From Akkermansia muciniphila (GTDB lineage: Bacteria; Verrucomicrobiota; Verrucomicrobiia; Verrucomicrobiales; Akkermansiaceae), in contig NZ_PJKB01000003.1 in the NCBI RefSeq assembly GCF_002884975.1, forward strand, positions 226,743-290,742: a DNA stretch of 64,000 nt, written 5' to 3'. The number at the start of each line of letters is the position of its first letter. Positions within the stretch are counted from its first letter, which is position 1. The notes below the pieces were generated by a model, which had not been told where the DNA came from, ran no database searches, and saw only the letters and a list, made by a program, of their open reading frames with translations. Shown in pieces: positions 45,461 to 55,090 of this stretch. Both the position numbers and the translations under genes were made by a program.

Positions 45461-46276
45461 ATGTCGTTTTACATTCAATCCGTTGAAATCGGCGGCCCGC
45501 GGCCGTTCTACCTTCTGGGCCCCTGCTCTCTGGAGTGCGAATCCTTCGTCTGGGAAATGGCCCGCTCCATCAAGTCCATTGCGGAAAACCTGGATATTCC
45601 TCTTATCTTCAAGGCCTCCTACGACAAGGCCAACAGGACTTCCATCACCTCCTTCCGGGGTCCCGGCGTCCGGGAAGGCTGCCGCATCCTGTCGGAAATA
45701 GGGAAGGAATTAAAAATTCCCGTGGTCACGGACGTACATACGGCCCAGGAAGCGGAAATTGCAGCCGAGTATGTGGACCTGCTCCAAATCCCGGCTTTCC
45801 TGTGCCGCCAGACGGACCTTCTGGAAGCCTGCGCCAAGAGCGGGCGCCCCGTGAATATCAAGAAAGGCCAGTTCCTGGCTCCGTGGGATACCGTGAACAT
45901 CGGGGAAAAGATGCGCGCTTTCGGCTGTGACAAGTTCATGATGTGCGAACGCGGCACCTCCTTCGGCTACAACAATCTGGTGGTGGACATGCGCTCCCTG
46001 TACTGGATGAAGCAGGAAGGCTTCCCCGTGGTATTTGACGCCACTCACGCCGTCCAAAGGCCCGGAGGCCTGGGCGGAACAACGGGCGGAGACAGTGAGC
46101 TGGCCCCCGTGCTGGCGTCCGCCGCCATGGCGACGGGCAGCATTGACGGCGTGTTCATGGAAGTGCACAAGGATCCGTCCAAAGCGCTTTCCGACGGCCC
46201 CAACCAAATTCCCCTCCACCTGCTTGAAGGAGTGCTGAAACGCCTTCAGTCCATCCATCAGGCGGTTCAATCATGA
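45461..46276 (+). CDS. kdsA: 3-deoxy-D-manno-octulosonate 8-phosphate synthase
   Basis: 271 residues. KdsA condenses PEP and arabinose 5-phosphate to KDO-8-P, the first committed step to the LPS inner core. FKASYDKANRTSITSFRGPGV, TDVHTAQEAE, VDLLQIPAFLCRQTDLL, KKGQFLAPWD and FDATHAVQRPGG are typical. Overlaps the next start (ATGATG), implying coupling to lpt genes. Metal dependence (class I or II) was not resolved. Confidence 0.96.
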   Translation: MSFYIQSVEIGGPRPFYLLGPCSLECESFVWEMARSIKSIAENLDIPLIFKASYDKANRTSITSFRGPGVREGCRILSEIGKELKIPVVTDVHTAQEAEIAAEYVDLLQIPAFLCRQTDLLEACAKSGRPVNIKKGQFLAPWDTVNIGEKMRAFGCDKFMMCERGTSFGYNNLVVDMRSLYWMKQEGFPVVFDATHAVQRPGGLGGTTGGDSELAPVLASAAMATGSIDGVFMEVHKDPSKALSDGPNQIPLHLLEGVLKRLQSIHQAVQS

Positions 46277-46752
46277 TGAAATTATTGTCCACATGCATTC
46301 TGGCGACGGCCATGCACGGCATGGCGGCGCAGGCGGATACCAGCCTGCCCGCAGCCACGCCTTTCGCCGGGGTGGACAAAAAATTGCCCATGCTGGAGCT
46401 TCTGCCCGTGGGCAAGGTACTGCCCAAGGTAAGCCTGTCACGTTATGAGGGCCCGCGCCTTTCCATGCTGCTGACCGCGTCAAGCGTGACGGTAGCCGCT
46501 CCGCAGGAAATCGCAGCCAGCATCCTGAATATTTACCTGTACGGGAAGGACAACCAGACTTCCCGGCTTTTCACCAGGGCCGCGTCCTACTTTCTGGACA
46601 AAAAACTGGTTGTCTCCCATACGGAAACCACTCTCAAGGAAGAGAATATCTCCGCGCGGGGAACCGGCCTTTACCTGGATACCGACATTAAGAGGGGCAT
46701 CATTCTGGGCCCCGTCCAAACAACCATCCGCACGGATCAACGCAACAAGTAA
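46273..46752 (+). CDS. Probable LptC-like periplasmic protein
   Basis: 159 residues with an N-terminal signal-type helix (STCILATAMHGMAAQA). The C-terminal part has the pattern KKLVVSHTETTLKEENISARGTGLYLDTD..GIILGPVQTTI, resembling the repeated beta-jellyroll (A.G..Y....G...GPV) of LptC/LptA proteins. It lies between kdsA and an OstA-like gene in an lpt operon, which is where LptC sits in E. coli. Family call is inferred; sequence similarity is weak. Confidence 0.55.
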   Translation: MMKLLSTCILATAMHGMAAQADTSLPAATPFAGVDKKLPMLELLPVGKVLPKVSLSRYEGPRLSMLLTASSVTVAAPQEIAASILNIYLYGKDNQTSRLFTRAASYFLDKKLVVSHTETTLKEENISARGTGLYLDTDIKRGIILGPVQTTIRTDQRNK

Positions 46753-46763
46753 CCATTACTTTC

Positions 46764-47738
46764 ATGAAGAAACTTTCCTCCCTGCTGCTGCTCGCCCTGA
46801 CCGGGGGCCTTGCCTGCGGCGCCACTGACGGCGTCCCGGCCCACATCGTCCAGCCCCTGCCGAAGGAGCTGGATCCCCGCCTGGAACCGCCCCTGACTCC
46901 TCCCTCCAGCATCGTGCGCCCCATGACGGCGGAAGAGACCGCCCGGAGAAACCAGGAACTGGCCCCCGTTCCGACTGAGCGCCTGAAGGAAGACGGGAAA
47001 AAGGCAATTGACACCTACAACGCGCAGGCAAAGGCCGTTGACAGGCAGATACAGGAGTTCCGGCAAAAGCACCAGGTCACCGGCAATGCCGCCGCCCCGG
47101 CAGCGGAACCCGCTCCCGCTGCGCCCAATCCGGAAGAGAGCTTCATGCGCTCCAACTCCGCAAATAATTTGTACTCCGTGGATTGTGACGGGGACCTGTA
47201 CTTCGACATGGAAGAAGGCGTGCTGGTGTTCATGAAAAACGTCCGGGTGCGCAACCCCAACCTTTCCATGGATTGCGCGGACCACCTGAAGATTTATGCG
47301 GAGTTCGTGCCCAAAAAGCCGGGCGACAAAAAGCCCTCCGAACGCAAGCAGGAGAAAGAGAAGGGAAAGGCCGCGGAAAAAGAGGGGGAGAAGCCCCAGG
47401 TGGCCCTCCCCAACGGCGGCAACTTTGACTATAACTCCATTAAAACGGTCGCGGCTTCCGGCAACGTGAGGGCCAGCTATACCAACAAGGAGGGGGAAAC
47501 CAGCAACGCCCAGGCGGACAAGATCACCTATAACGCCAAAACAGGGGAAATCATCCTGACAGGCTCCCCGGTGATTATCACGCCGGACGCCATCATTAAG
47601 AATCCGAGCAAGGACGCCTTCATCCGCGTATACTCAAACGGAAATATGTACAGCAGCCGGGGGACCAAGACCACGTTCCGCCACATAGATAAAAAACTTT
47701 CCGACCAGGAAAAACAGAAAACCAACCGCAAGCCGTGA
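46764..47738 (+). CDS. LptA-like periplasmic LPS-transport protein (OstA domain)
   Basis: 324 residues, signal peptide cut near residue 20 (KLSSLLLLALTGGLACG). The OstA-type domain begins around SVDCDGDLYFDMEEGVLVF and continues to YNAKTGEIILTGSPVIITPD. Between the two halves is a Lys/Glu-rich insert (KPSERKQEKEKGKAAEKEG). LptA bridges LPS transport across the periplasm. The N-terminal 130 residues (Pro-rich) are unusual for LptA. It overlaps lptB by four bases. Confidence 0.8.
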   Translation: MKKLSSLLLLALTGGLACGATDGVPAHIVQPLPKELDPRLEPPLTPPSSIVRPMTAEETARRNQELAPVPTERLKEDGKKAIDTYNAQAKAVDRQIQEFRQKHQVTGNAAAPAAEPAPAAPNPEESFMRSNSANNLYSVDCDGDLYFDMEEGVLVFMKNVRVRNPNLSMDCADHLKIYAEFVPKKPGDKKPSERKQEKEKGKAAEKEGEKPQVALPNGGNFDYNSIKTVAASGNVRASYTNKEGETSNAQADKITYNAKTGEIILTGSPVIITPDAIIKNPSKDAFIRVYSNGNMYSSRGTKTTFRHIDKKLSDQEKQKTNRKP

Positions 47739-48481
47739 GTTCCTTCCACTCCTCCCCCTTGCTGAGCGCCGAAGGCATCTGCAAAACCTATAAAACGCGC
47801 ACGGTCGTGGACCAGGTCAGCCTGAAGGTGGGCCATGGCGAGATCGTGGGCCTGCTGGGACCGAACGGCGCGGGAAAAACCACCTCCTTTTACATGGTGG
47901 CGGGGCTCGTGCGCCCGGATGAGGGACGCGTGATTTTTGCGGATGAGAACATCACGGAACTGCCCATGAACCTGCGCGCCAGGCGCGGCATGGGCTACCT
48001 GCCGCAGGAGGAATCCATCTTCCGCAAGCTTTCCGTGGAGGACAACCTCCTGGCCATTCTCCAGACCCGCAAGGACATGACCTCCCGCCAGCAGAAGGAC
48101 CGCGCCGTGGAGCTGATGGACCGCTTCGGCATCACCAAGCTGCGCCGCTCCATGGCCATCCAGCTTTCCGGCGGGGAAAAGAGGCGGCTGACCATCGCCC
48201 GCGCCCTCGCCACCAATCCAAAGCTGCTGATGCTGGACGAGCCATTCAGCGGGGTGGACCCCATCGCCGTTTCAGACATCCAAAAGATCGTCATGGAACT
48301 GCGGGACACGGACGGCCTCTCCATCCTGATCACGGACCACAACGTGCGGGAAACCCTCCACATCGTGGACCGCGCCTACATCCTGTTTGAAGGGAAAGTG
48401 ATCAAGCACGGCACTTCCGAGGAAATCGCCAACGACCCCATTGCCCGCAAGCAGTACCTGGGCGACCAGTTCCGCATGTAA
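47735..48481 (+). CDS. lptB: LPS export ABC transporter ATPase LptB
   Basis: 248 residues, GTG start overlapping the lptA stop (GTGA). Walker [19 protein letters not shown]-loop [17 protein letters not shown], signature [16 protein letters not shown], Walker [17 protein letters not shown] and late [11 protein letters not shown], all diagnostic of LptB. It powers LPS extraction from the inner membrane with LptF/LptG, which are not in the window. Confidence 0.96.
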   Translation: MSSFHSSPLLSAEGICKTYKTRTVVDQVSLKVGHGEIVGLLGPNGAGKTTSFYMVAGLVRPDEGRVIFADENITELPMNLRARRGMGYLPQEESIFRKLSVEDNLLAILQTRKDMTSRQQKDRAVELMDRFGITKLRRSMAIQLSGGEKRRLTIARALATNPKLLMLDEPFSGVDPIAVSDIQKIVMELRDTDGLSILITDHNVRETLHIVDRAYILFEGKVIKHGTSEEIANDPIARKQYLGDQFRM

Positions 48482-48503
48482 CCCCCTCTTTCCGCCAGTA
48501 TCC

Positions 48504-49388
48504 ATGTCCTCCCCGCAGAATACGATCGCCCTGGTGTTCGACTATGACCAGACCTTGAGCCCCTTTTACATGCAGGATCAGGCCATTTTTCCGGAATTCG
48601 GCATCTCCCCGCAGGAGTTCTGGGCCCGGTGCAACGCCACCGGAGAAAAGGAAGGCTGGGACGGCGAACTGATTTACATGAAAAGCCTGCTGGACGCCCT
48701 TTCCCTGGACCGCGTCAGCAATTCCCGGCTCACCCAGCTTGGGAAACATCTCACTTTTTATCCCGGCCTGCCGGAGTTTTTCGACGCCTTTCCGGCCATG
48801 ACCCTCTCCTCCCTTCATACGGACCTGGGCATCAACATCGAATACTACATCATCTCCTCCGGCCTGAAAGCCCTGATTGACGGCTCCGCCCTGCGCCCCT
48901 ACTTCAAGGCCGTGTTCGGCTGTGAGTTCAGCGAGGTGGACGGGCACATCAACTTTCCCAAAAGGGTCATCTCCCACACCACGAAAACCCAGTACCTCTT
49001 CCGCATCAACAAGGGCATGCTGGATTACGACCAGGACGTAAACGACCACATGCCGGAAGACATGCGCCCCATCCCCTTCGCCAACATGATCTACATCGGC
49101 GACGGCCCCACGGATGTCCCCTGCTTTACCGTCATGCGCAGGAACGGCGGCCATGCCGTGGCCGTCTACAATCCGGAAGATGAAACGGGCCGCAGCTTCC
49201 GCAAGTGCTACAACCTGGCCTCCAATTCCGACCGCGTTAACTTCATCGCCCCGGCGGACTACACGCCCGGAAGCCACCTCACCCGCGTGCTGTCCGGCAT
49301 GGTCACGGACATCGCCAACGGCATCGTGCGCCGCCGGGACCGCGCCCTGGCGGATTCCTGCGTAGCGGCGCCCTCCTTTTCCAAATAA
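48504..49388 (+). CDS. HAD-superfamily hydrolase
   Basis: 294 residues. Motif I VFDYDQTL gives D13 and D15; the C-terminal [12 protein letters not shown] is motif IV. It is much larger than KdsC (about 180 aa) and carries a cap region (about 30-140). The 22-base spacing to lptB suggests it is in the same operon. A KDO-8-P phosphatase role would be needed downstream of KdsA but cannot be asserted; any phosphomonoester is possible. Confidence 0.8.
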   Translation: MSSPQNTIALVFDYDQTLSPFYMQDQAIFPEFGISPQEFWARCNATGEKEGWDGELIYMKSLLDALSLDRVSNSRLTQLGKHLTFYPGLPEFFDAFPAMTLSSLHTDLGINIEYYIISSGLKALIDGSALRPYFKAVFGCEFSEVDGHINFPKRVISHTTKTQYLFRINKGMLDYDQDVNDHMPEDMRPIPFANMIYIGDGPTDVPCFTVMRRNGGHAVAVYNPEDETGRSFRKCYNLASNSDRVNFIAPADYTPGSHLTRVLSGMVTDIANGIVRRRDRALADSCVAAPSFSK

Positions 49389-49411
49389 ACCTGCTTCATT
49401 CCTCTTCCGTC

Positions 49412-50794
49412 ATGAACAATCATTTTCACTTTCTCGGCATCTGCGGAACCGCCATGGGGGCGGTAGCCGCCGCCATGGCGCGCCGCGGCTACACCGTCAC
49501 CGGGTCAGACGCCAACGTGTACCCCCCCATGTCCACCTTCCTGGAGGACGAGGGCATCACCCTGTTTGAAGGCTACAAGGCGGCCAACATCCCCAAGGAT
49601 GCGGACGTCATCGTCATCGGCAACGCCATGAGCCGCGGCAATGAGGAGGTGGAAGCCGTGCTCCAGCGCCGCCTGCGCTACCTCTCCCTGCCGGAAACGA
49701 TGAAGGAATATTTCCTGCGCGGCAAGCGCAACTACGTGGTGACCGGCACCCACGGGAAAACCACCACCACATCCATGCTTGCGTGGCTCATGGAAGACTC
49801 CGGCCTGAACCCCAGCTTCATGATCGGCGGCATCGCCCGCAACCTGGGCCGCGGCGGACGTTTCACGGATTCCGACTTTTCCGTGCTGGAAGGGGACGAG
49901 TACGACACGGCCTTTTTCGACAAACGCTCCAAGTTCCTGCACTACCTGCCGGAACTTGTGGTCATCAACAACATTGAGTTTGACCATGCGGACATATACA
50001 ACTCCCTGGAAGAAATCAAACTGAGCTTCCGCCGCCTGACCAAGATCATTCCCCGCAACGGCCTGGCGCTGGTGAACGCGGACGACCCCAACTGCCTGGA
50101 CGTGGTGAAGGGGGCGCCCTGCCCCGTCAAGACGCTGGGCTTTTCCGACTCCTCCAATATCCGCATCCTGGATGTGGAAACTTCCACGGACGGAAGCCAC
50201 TTCACGCTGGAAGGCACCAGGTACTACGTGCCGATGATCGGGGAATTCAACATCCGCAATGCCGCCATGGCGATCACCGCCGCGCAGTTCGCCGGCCTGA
50301 ACGTCAAGCAGCTCGCGGACTCCATGGCCCGCTTTGAGGGCGTGGCGCGCCGCCAGGAAGTCAAGGGCGTGGTTAACGGCATTTCCGTGGTGGACGACTT
50401 CGCGCACCACCCCACGGCCATCAGGCAGGCCATCCTAGGGCTGCGCCAGCGCTACCCGGACTCACGCATCTGGGCCATCTTTGAACCGCGCTCCAACACC
50501 ACGCGCCGCAACATCTTCCAGAGTGAACTGGCCCTGTCCCTCGCCACGGCGGATTTCCCCGTAGTGGCCGCCGTGGACCACCCGGACAAGGTGGCCCTGG
50601 AAGAGCGCCTGGACCTCACCAAGCTTTCCAATGACCTGTCCGCGCTGGGCAAGGACGCGCTCATTGGAGGCCATGCGCAGGAAATCGTCTCCGCCGTCTG
50701 CAAGAAAGCCCAGCCGGGAGACGTTATTCTGGTAATGAGCAACGGCGGTTTTGACGGAATTCACGCCAAACTGCTGGAAGCCCTGAACGCCTGA
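49412..50794 (+). CDS. mpl: UDP-MurNAc:L-Ala-gamma-D-Glu-meso-DAP ligase (murein recycling)
   Basis: 460 residues. Begins HFHFLGICGTAMGAVAAAMARRGYTVTGSD and has VTGTHGKTTTTSMLAWL plus FMIGGIARNLGRGGRFTDSDF and EGDEYDTAFFDKRSKFLHY, which distinguish Mpl from MurC. Mpl attaches recovered tripeptide to UDP-MurNAc, so this cell recycles murein. It complements the MurC-MurB fusion in the dcw cluster. Confidence 0.93.
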   Translation: MNNHFHFLGICGTAMGAVAAAMARRGYTVTGSDANVYPPMSTFLEDEGITLFEGYKAANIPKDADVIVIGNAMSRGNEEVEAVLQRRLRYLSLPETMKEYFLRGKRNYVVTGTHGKTTTTSMLAWLMEDSGLNPSFMIGGIARNLGRGGRFTDSDFSVLEGDEYDTAFFDKRSKFLHYLPELVVINNIEFDHADIYNSLEEIKLSFRRLTKIIPRNGLALVNADDPNCLDVVKGAPCPVKTLGFSDSSNIRILDVETSTDGSHFTLEGTRYYVPMIGEFNIRNAAMAITAAQFAGLNVKQLADSMARFEGVARRQEVKGVVNGISVVDDFAHHPTAIRQAILGLRQRYPDSRIWAIFEPRSNTTRRNIFQSELALSLATADFPVVAAVDHPDKVALEERLDLTKLSNDLSALGKDALIGGHAQEIVSAVCKKAQPGDVILVMSNGGFDGIHAKLLEALNA

Positions 50795-50821
50795 CCCTTT
50801 TTCCCACACCATTCATCTCCA

Positions 50822-52141
50822 ATGAAAAACGCATCCACCATCACCGCCTTCATCATCAGCTTCCTGGTCGTAGGCAGCCTGGCCCTGGTCTTCCTGTTCC
50901 TGGGCAACCGGGAGGACGAGCCTGCCGCCGCGGAACCCGCGGCGCAAACGGAAGTTCCGGCGCGCCAGACGGTGACGCCCCAGCCCACCGTGGACCCGCT
51001 TACCAAGGAGGACATCAGCCGGCAGACGGCCACGCCGTCCTCCCTGGTCAATCTCAGCTCCCCCCAGACGCTGGCCCAGGCCATCGCCAAAGTCATCCAG
51101 GACAGGGATACGGATACCCTGAAATCCCTGGAAATCCAGAAGGCCGTCACGGAAGCGCAGAGCCGCACCATCCGGGAGCTCATGGATGCGCGCCACGTGC
51201 GCCTTTCCACCCCCGGCATTACCAGCATTGGCGCCAACAACCAGGGCACCAACCCTACGGCCAGGTACACGCTCAATTTCAGCAGCGGCGCGCGCGGCTA
51301 CCTGGACATGAAACGCAATGACCAGCAGCAGTGGACGCTGGATAACCTGACGCTGCCCAGCAAACAGGACCTGGCGAAGGACAAGGCCGCCCCCATGGCC
51401 ATGAATGATCCCATGGGCGTCGTCAGTTCTTTCATGGATGCCGTAGCCAAGGCGGACTTCCGCACGGCGCGGAAATTCGTGGACGGAGCCAGGGTGCAGG
51501 ACGCCACCGTGGCCGGACTGTGCATCCTGTTTGAGGAAGGGGCTTTCCGCCTCCGGGAGGATGCCCCCATCAAGACCGCCTATGAGGCGCCCACCAATGC
51601 CGGGTTCTTCGTGCACCTTCAGGACGCCCAGGGCCGGAAAGCCGGCAACGTGGGCCTGACCGTAGCCAAAAAGGATGAACAATGGCTGATTGCGGAAGCC
51701 TCCCTGGACAGCATGCTGGAAGCCTATACCAAACGGCAGGGCGCCGGAGACGACATCTTCATTCCCATTGTGAAAAACCCGCAAGGGGGGGATTCCCTGG
51801 CCCTGTTCTTCGGCTTTAATGAGGATGCCCTCTCCAAACGTTCCGAACGCCAGCTCCAGATCGTGGCTGAAGCCATCAAGATGGACGGCGGCAAGAAACT
51901 GGAAATCAGCGGCCACACGGACGACGTGGGCAGCGAACGCTACAACCAGGGCCTCTCCGAACGCCGGGCGGCGGCAGTCAAGGCCCAGCTCGTCCGGTTC
52001 GGCGTGCCTGCGGAAAGAATCGTCACGAAGGGGTTCGGCAAATCACAGCCGCGCCGCACCTACTCCCCCACGGCGGACGAAGGAACGCGTGATGAAGCCC
52101 GCAAGGAAAACCGCCGTGCGGAAATGTACCTGGACTTTTAA
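50822..52141 (+). CDS. OmpA-domain envelope protein
   Basis: 439 residues. A single N-terminal membrane helix (about 4-27: TITAFIISFLVVGSLALVFLF) and a Pro/Ala/Gln linker. The C-terminal OmpA/peptidoglycan-binding domain starts around residue 325: FFGFNEDALSKRSERQL, then ISGHTDDVGSERYNQGLSERRA and the late GFGKSQPRRTY. The middle portion (about 80-310) has no clear family. It probably anchors inner membrane or periplasm to the cell wall. Confidence 0.85.
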   Translation: MKNASTITAFIISFLVVGSLALVFLFLGNREDEPAAAEPAAQTEVPARQTVTPQPTVDPLTKEDISRQTATPSSLVNLSSPQTLAQAIAKVIQDRDTDTLKSLEIQKAVTEAQSRTIRELMDARHVRLSTPGITSIGANNQGTNPTARYTLNFSSGARGYLDMKRNDQQQWTLDNLTLPSKQDLAKDKAAPMAMNDPMGVVSSFMDAVAKADFRTARKFVDGARVQDATVAGLCILFEEGAFRLREDAPIKTAYEAPTNAGFFVHLQDAQGRKAGNVGLTVAKKDEQWLIAEASLDSMLEAYTKRQGAGDDIFIPIVKNPQGGDSLALFFGFNEDALSKRSERQLQIVAEAIKMDGGKKLEISGHTDDVGSERYNQGLSERRAAAVKAQLVRFGVPAERIVTKGFGKSQPRRTYSPTADEGTRDEARKENRRAEMYLDF

Positions 52142-52151
52142 AGAGTGATTA

Positions 52152-52217
52152 GAGTGGAGAGTGGAGAGAAAAGTTTTTCAGCCAATTCCATTAACTATTC
52201 TCTATTAACTATTAACT
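52152..52217. repeat. Tandem heptamer repeats GAGTGGA and TATTAAC between OmpA-domain gene and helicase
   Basis: GAGTGGA occurs twice in tandem (52152-52165), followed by GAG. TATTAAC occurs twice in tandem at 52203-52216, and TTAACTATT precedes it at 52191. No obvious stem-loop. The purpose is unknown; it could be an unstable repeat or a regulatory region for the helicase gene at 52226. Confidence 0.65.
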
Positions 52218-52225
52218 GAAACCCC

Positions 52226-54235
52226 ATGGCCCGCCGTTACGTCATTAAGCAGGATGCCGCGCCAGCCGCGCCCATCTCAGGGATTGACTACCGCACGGCC
52301 CTCAATGAAGAACAGTACGCCGCCGTTTCCTCGGAACCGGGACCGGCGCTCGTCATTGCGGGGGCCGGTTCCGGAAAAACGCGCACGCTGACCTACCGCG
52401 TGGCGTGGCTTCTGGACCATGGCACAGACCCGTGGAACATCCTGCTGCTGACCTTCACCAACAAGGCGGCGCGGGAAATGACGGAGCGGGTACGCTCCCT
52501 GATTCCGCTGGACCTGTCCCGCCTGTGGAGCGGCACCTTCCATTCCATTGCCAACCGCATTCTGCGCCAGCATGCGGAATACCTGGGCTATACCCCGGCT
52601 TTCACCATCATGGATTCCGACGACCGCAAATCCATGATCAAAAGCGTGGTCAAGTCGCTCAAGCTGGATGAAAAGTCCACCCGCTTCCCCAAGGCGGAGG
52701 TTCTTTCCTCCCTGTTCAGCCTGGCGGATAATGAGGGCGCCAACATCCAGGAAACGCTGGAAAACGCCTATCCGTACCTTTCCAACCATCTGGACGCCAT
52801 CCTGGACGTGCACGGGCAGTACGTGGCCCGCAAGCAGGAGACCAACAGCATGGACTTTGACGACCTGCTGCTCAACGTCGTGAAACTCTTCCAGGAGCAG
52901 GAACACCTGCGCGCCCTGTACGGCTCCCGCTTCCAGCACATCCTGGTGGACGAATACCAGGACACCAATTACCTCCAGAGCCGCTTCATCGACATGCTGT
53001 CCCGGGAGCACGGCCAGCTCATGGTGGTGGGGGACGACGCCCAGAGCATCTACTCCTGGCGCGGGGCGGACATGGAGAACATCCTCAGCTTCACCACCCG
53101 TTACCCGGCCGCAACAACCTTCAAGATAGAGACCAACTACCGCAGCGTGCCGGAGATACTGGAGCTTTCCAACGCCGCCATCGCCGCCAACGAGGTGCAG
53201 ATTGAAAAGCAGCTCCGCTCCGTGCGCCCTACCGGGGAAATGCAGCCCGCCCTTGTCCCGCTCAATGACGACCGGATGCAGGCCAAATTCATCGCCCAGC
53301 GCATCCGGGACCTCATTGAAGAAGGCACGGACCCCAATGAAATAGCCGTGCTCTACCGCGCCCATTTCCACAGCATGGAACTGCAGATGGAACTGACCCG
53401 CGGGGAAATCCCCTTCCGCATCACCAGCGGCATCAGGTTTTTTGAACAGGCCCACATTAAAGACGTAGTGGCGTTCATGCGCTTTGTGGTCAATCCCAGG
53501 GATGAACTCTCCTTCCGCCGCATGGTGATGCTGCTGCCCGGCATCGGCCCCGGCATGGCCCAGAAGCTCTGGACGCGCTGGGCCGCCTGCCCGGAAAGCC
53601 GGATGGAAACGCCGCCGGAATCCTTCTCCGCCCTGATGCTGGACTTTCCGGTTCCGGCCAAGTCCAAAACAGGCTGGACGCAGCTCTGCTACACGCTGGA
53701 TGAACTGGCCCCTGCCGGTAAAACCGCCGGGCCGGCCTCCATGCTCCTCTCCATCAATGAAGCCGTGTATGACGAGTACATGCAGTCCGCCTTTGAAAAC
53801 TATGACCAGCGCAGGCAGGACCTGCTGCATCTGGCCGGATTTTCCGAACGCTTTGACTCCGCGGAGGATTTTCTCTCCCAGCTTTCCCTGCTGGGCAATA
53901 CGGATGATGAAAGCGCGGCCGCGGACCTCTCCGGAGGAGCCGTCACCCTGTCCACCATCCACCAGGCCAAGGGGCTGGAATGGTCCGTGGTCTTCCTGAT
54001 AGGCCTGTGCGACGGCATGTTCCCGCACCAGCGCGTGATTGATGACGGAGACCTGGCGGGGCTGGAAGAGGAGCGCCGCCTCTTTTATGTGGGCATCACC
54101 CGCGCCAAGGACCAGCTTTACCTGACCTACCCCCGCTGGAACTGCCGCGCGCAGGGAGGAACCTTCATGCAGATGCCCTCCCGCTTTCTGGATGAATTCC
54201 CCGCCAGCCTGGTGGAGGAATGGCAGGTGGAGTGA
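52226..54235 (+). CDS. UvrD/PcrA-type superfamily I DNA helicase
   Basis: 669 residues. Walker A GAGSGKT (46-52), TFTNKAAREMTERV, GTFHSIANRIL, VDEYQDTNYLQSRFI, VVGDDAQSIYSWRGAD, NYRSVPEILEL, and late TIHQAKGLEWSVVFL and RRLFYVGITRAKDQL are the SF1A helicase motifs. It is shorter than E. coli UvrD (720) and lacks the extended C-terminal tail, so it might be a short UvrD or Rep-like type. Likely role in DNA repair or replication restart. Confidence 0.92.
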   Translation: MARRYVIKQDAAPAAPISGIDYRTALNEEQYAAVSSEPGPALVIAGAGSGKTRTLTYRVAWLLDHGTDPWNILLLTFTNKAAREMTERVRSLIPLDLSRLWSGTFHSIANRILRQHAEYLGYTPAFTIMDSDDRKSMIKSVVKSLKLDEKSTRFPKAEVLSSLFSLADNEGANIQETLENAYPYLSNHLDAILDVHGQYVARKQETNSMDFDDLLLNVVKLFQEQEHLRALYGSRFQHILVDEYQDTNYLQSRFIDMLSREHGQLMVVGDDAQSIYSWRGADMENILSFTTRYPAATTFKIETNYRSVPEILELSNAAIAANEVQIEKQLRSVRPTGEMQPALVPLNDDRMQAKFIAQRIRDLIEEGTDPNEIAVLYRAHFHSMELQMELTRGEIPFRITSGIRFFEQAHIKDVVAFMRFVVNPRDELSFRRMVMLLPGIGPGMAQKLWTRWAACPESRMETPPESFSALMLDFPVPAKSKTGWTQLCYTLDELAPAGKTAGPASMLLSINEAVYDEYMQSAFENYDQRRQDLLHLAGFSERFDSAEDFLSQLSLLGNTDDESAAADLSGGAVTLSTIHQAKGLEWSVVFLIGLCDGMFPHQRVIDDGDLAGLEEERRLFYVGITRAKDQLYLTYPRWNCRAQGGTFMQMPSRFLDEFPASLVEEWQVE

Positions 54236-54813
54236 ACCTCCCTCCCTTCTGTAATAGAGCAGATATGCACCGTCCCTAATCCTTTTCTACAGGAAAGGAA
54301 AAGCGCTCTCCGGAAATTTGGGAAGCCGCTTGACGCATCCGCCTGAGGGCTTCCGCCAATTCCGGCCCGGCTCCATTTCATGCTTCCCGGAAAGGGATTT
54401 TTTTTCATGGAACGCTGCCTTTTTGAGAACCTTGGCCTCATGGATGATGGTGCGGTTCATCCCTTTTTCCGCCTCACTATATATAATAGCTGTTTTCTCC
54501 TAATTCCTGTTCACATGCCTTTACCATCTGCACAATTCATTCCATGTTCCAGGGGTTCCAAATTTTTGAAGGCCGCGCATCCCCGGTGACGCCATGGCGC
54601 CTATTGACAGAGAAGAGGATTACCCTTCCCCGTCCATATTTGGATCCGGACCTTTTTCAACGGGTGCACACGAAGGAAGGAAACACGGCGTACCCACCCC
54701 AATTACCACTGAAAACAGATTTTTTCCGTCCATGTACTGAACATTTTTGACGTTCCTTATGATGGCAGAGTCCCGGCACGGATGAAAGAGACTTTTGAAG
54801 AAGTCATATCACA

Positions 54814-54950
54814 TTCATTATCAATGCGATTATTTTATTTGTCCGGGGAATGAATTCTCCTCATGCCTCATGGAATTATTGTTCATTATCAGGCTTAAAA
54901 ACTCCGTCATGAATGACACATTTAGAGATTATGCGTAAGTTGTTCATTAT
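54814..54950 (+). repeat. Three TTCATTAT direct repeats upstream of the autotransporter
   Basis: TTCATTAT at 54814-54821, 54882-54889 and 54943-54950. The last two are extended to TTGTTCATTAT. Spacings are 68 and 61 bases. They lie before the promoter at 54998 and could bind a regulator, but the core is AT-rich and short. Confidence 0.45.
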
Positions 54951-54997
54951 GAGACATTTCATTTTCAGGTTCTATCACTTTCCCCCTTGTCATGTCC

Positions 54998-55027
54998 TTG
55001 AACGGCCCGGAATGGGAGCCATCTAAT
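54998..55027 (+). promoter_or_regulatory. Possible promoter of the autotransporter gene
   Basis: TTGAAC at 54998-55003, an 18-base spacer and TCTAAT at 55022-55027 (five of six). Leader about 55-60 bases. Moderate match only. Confidence 0.4.
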
Positions 55028-55090
55028 CTCTTGAGCGCCGTGATTGTCACGAACGCATAACCACCTAATCATTAAACTAATAAAAAAAGC

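Larger units (their letters stand above)
54236..55090. other. Long AT-rich intergenic region upstream of the autotransporter
   Basis: 855 bases without a convincing gene; the short open frames here (such as those at 54318-54750) have no recognisable product. It holds three TTCATTAT repeats (54814-54821, 54882-54889, 54943-54950), a CGTGATTGTCACG dyad (55039-55051), and a promoter at 54998-55027. Such a long upstream region suggests complex control of the autotransporter. Confidence 0.6.

Noticed and set aside
54318-54750. Three overlapping short open frames in the 855-base gap
   Set aside because: Short, no recognisable domain, atypical composition and no convincing ribosome-binding site; treated as non-coding.
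54534-54856. 10-bp inverted repeat AATTCATTCC/GGAATGAATT
   Set aside because: Ten bases over an 850-base region is expected by chance; unlike the 17-bp pair at 58409/58566.
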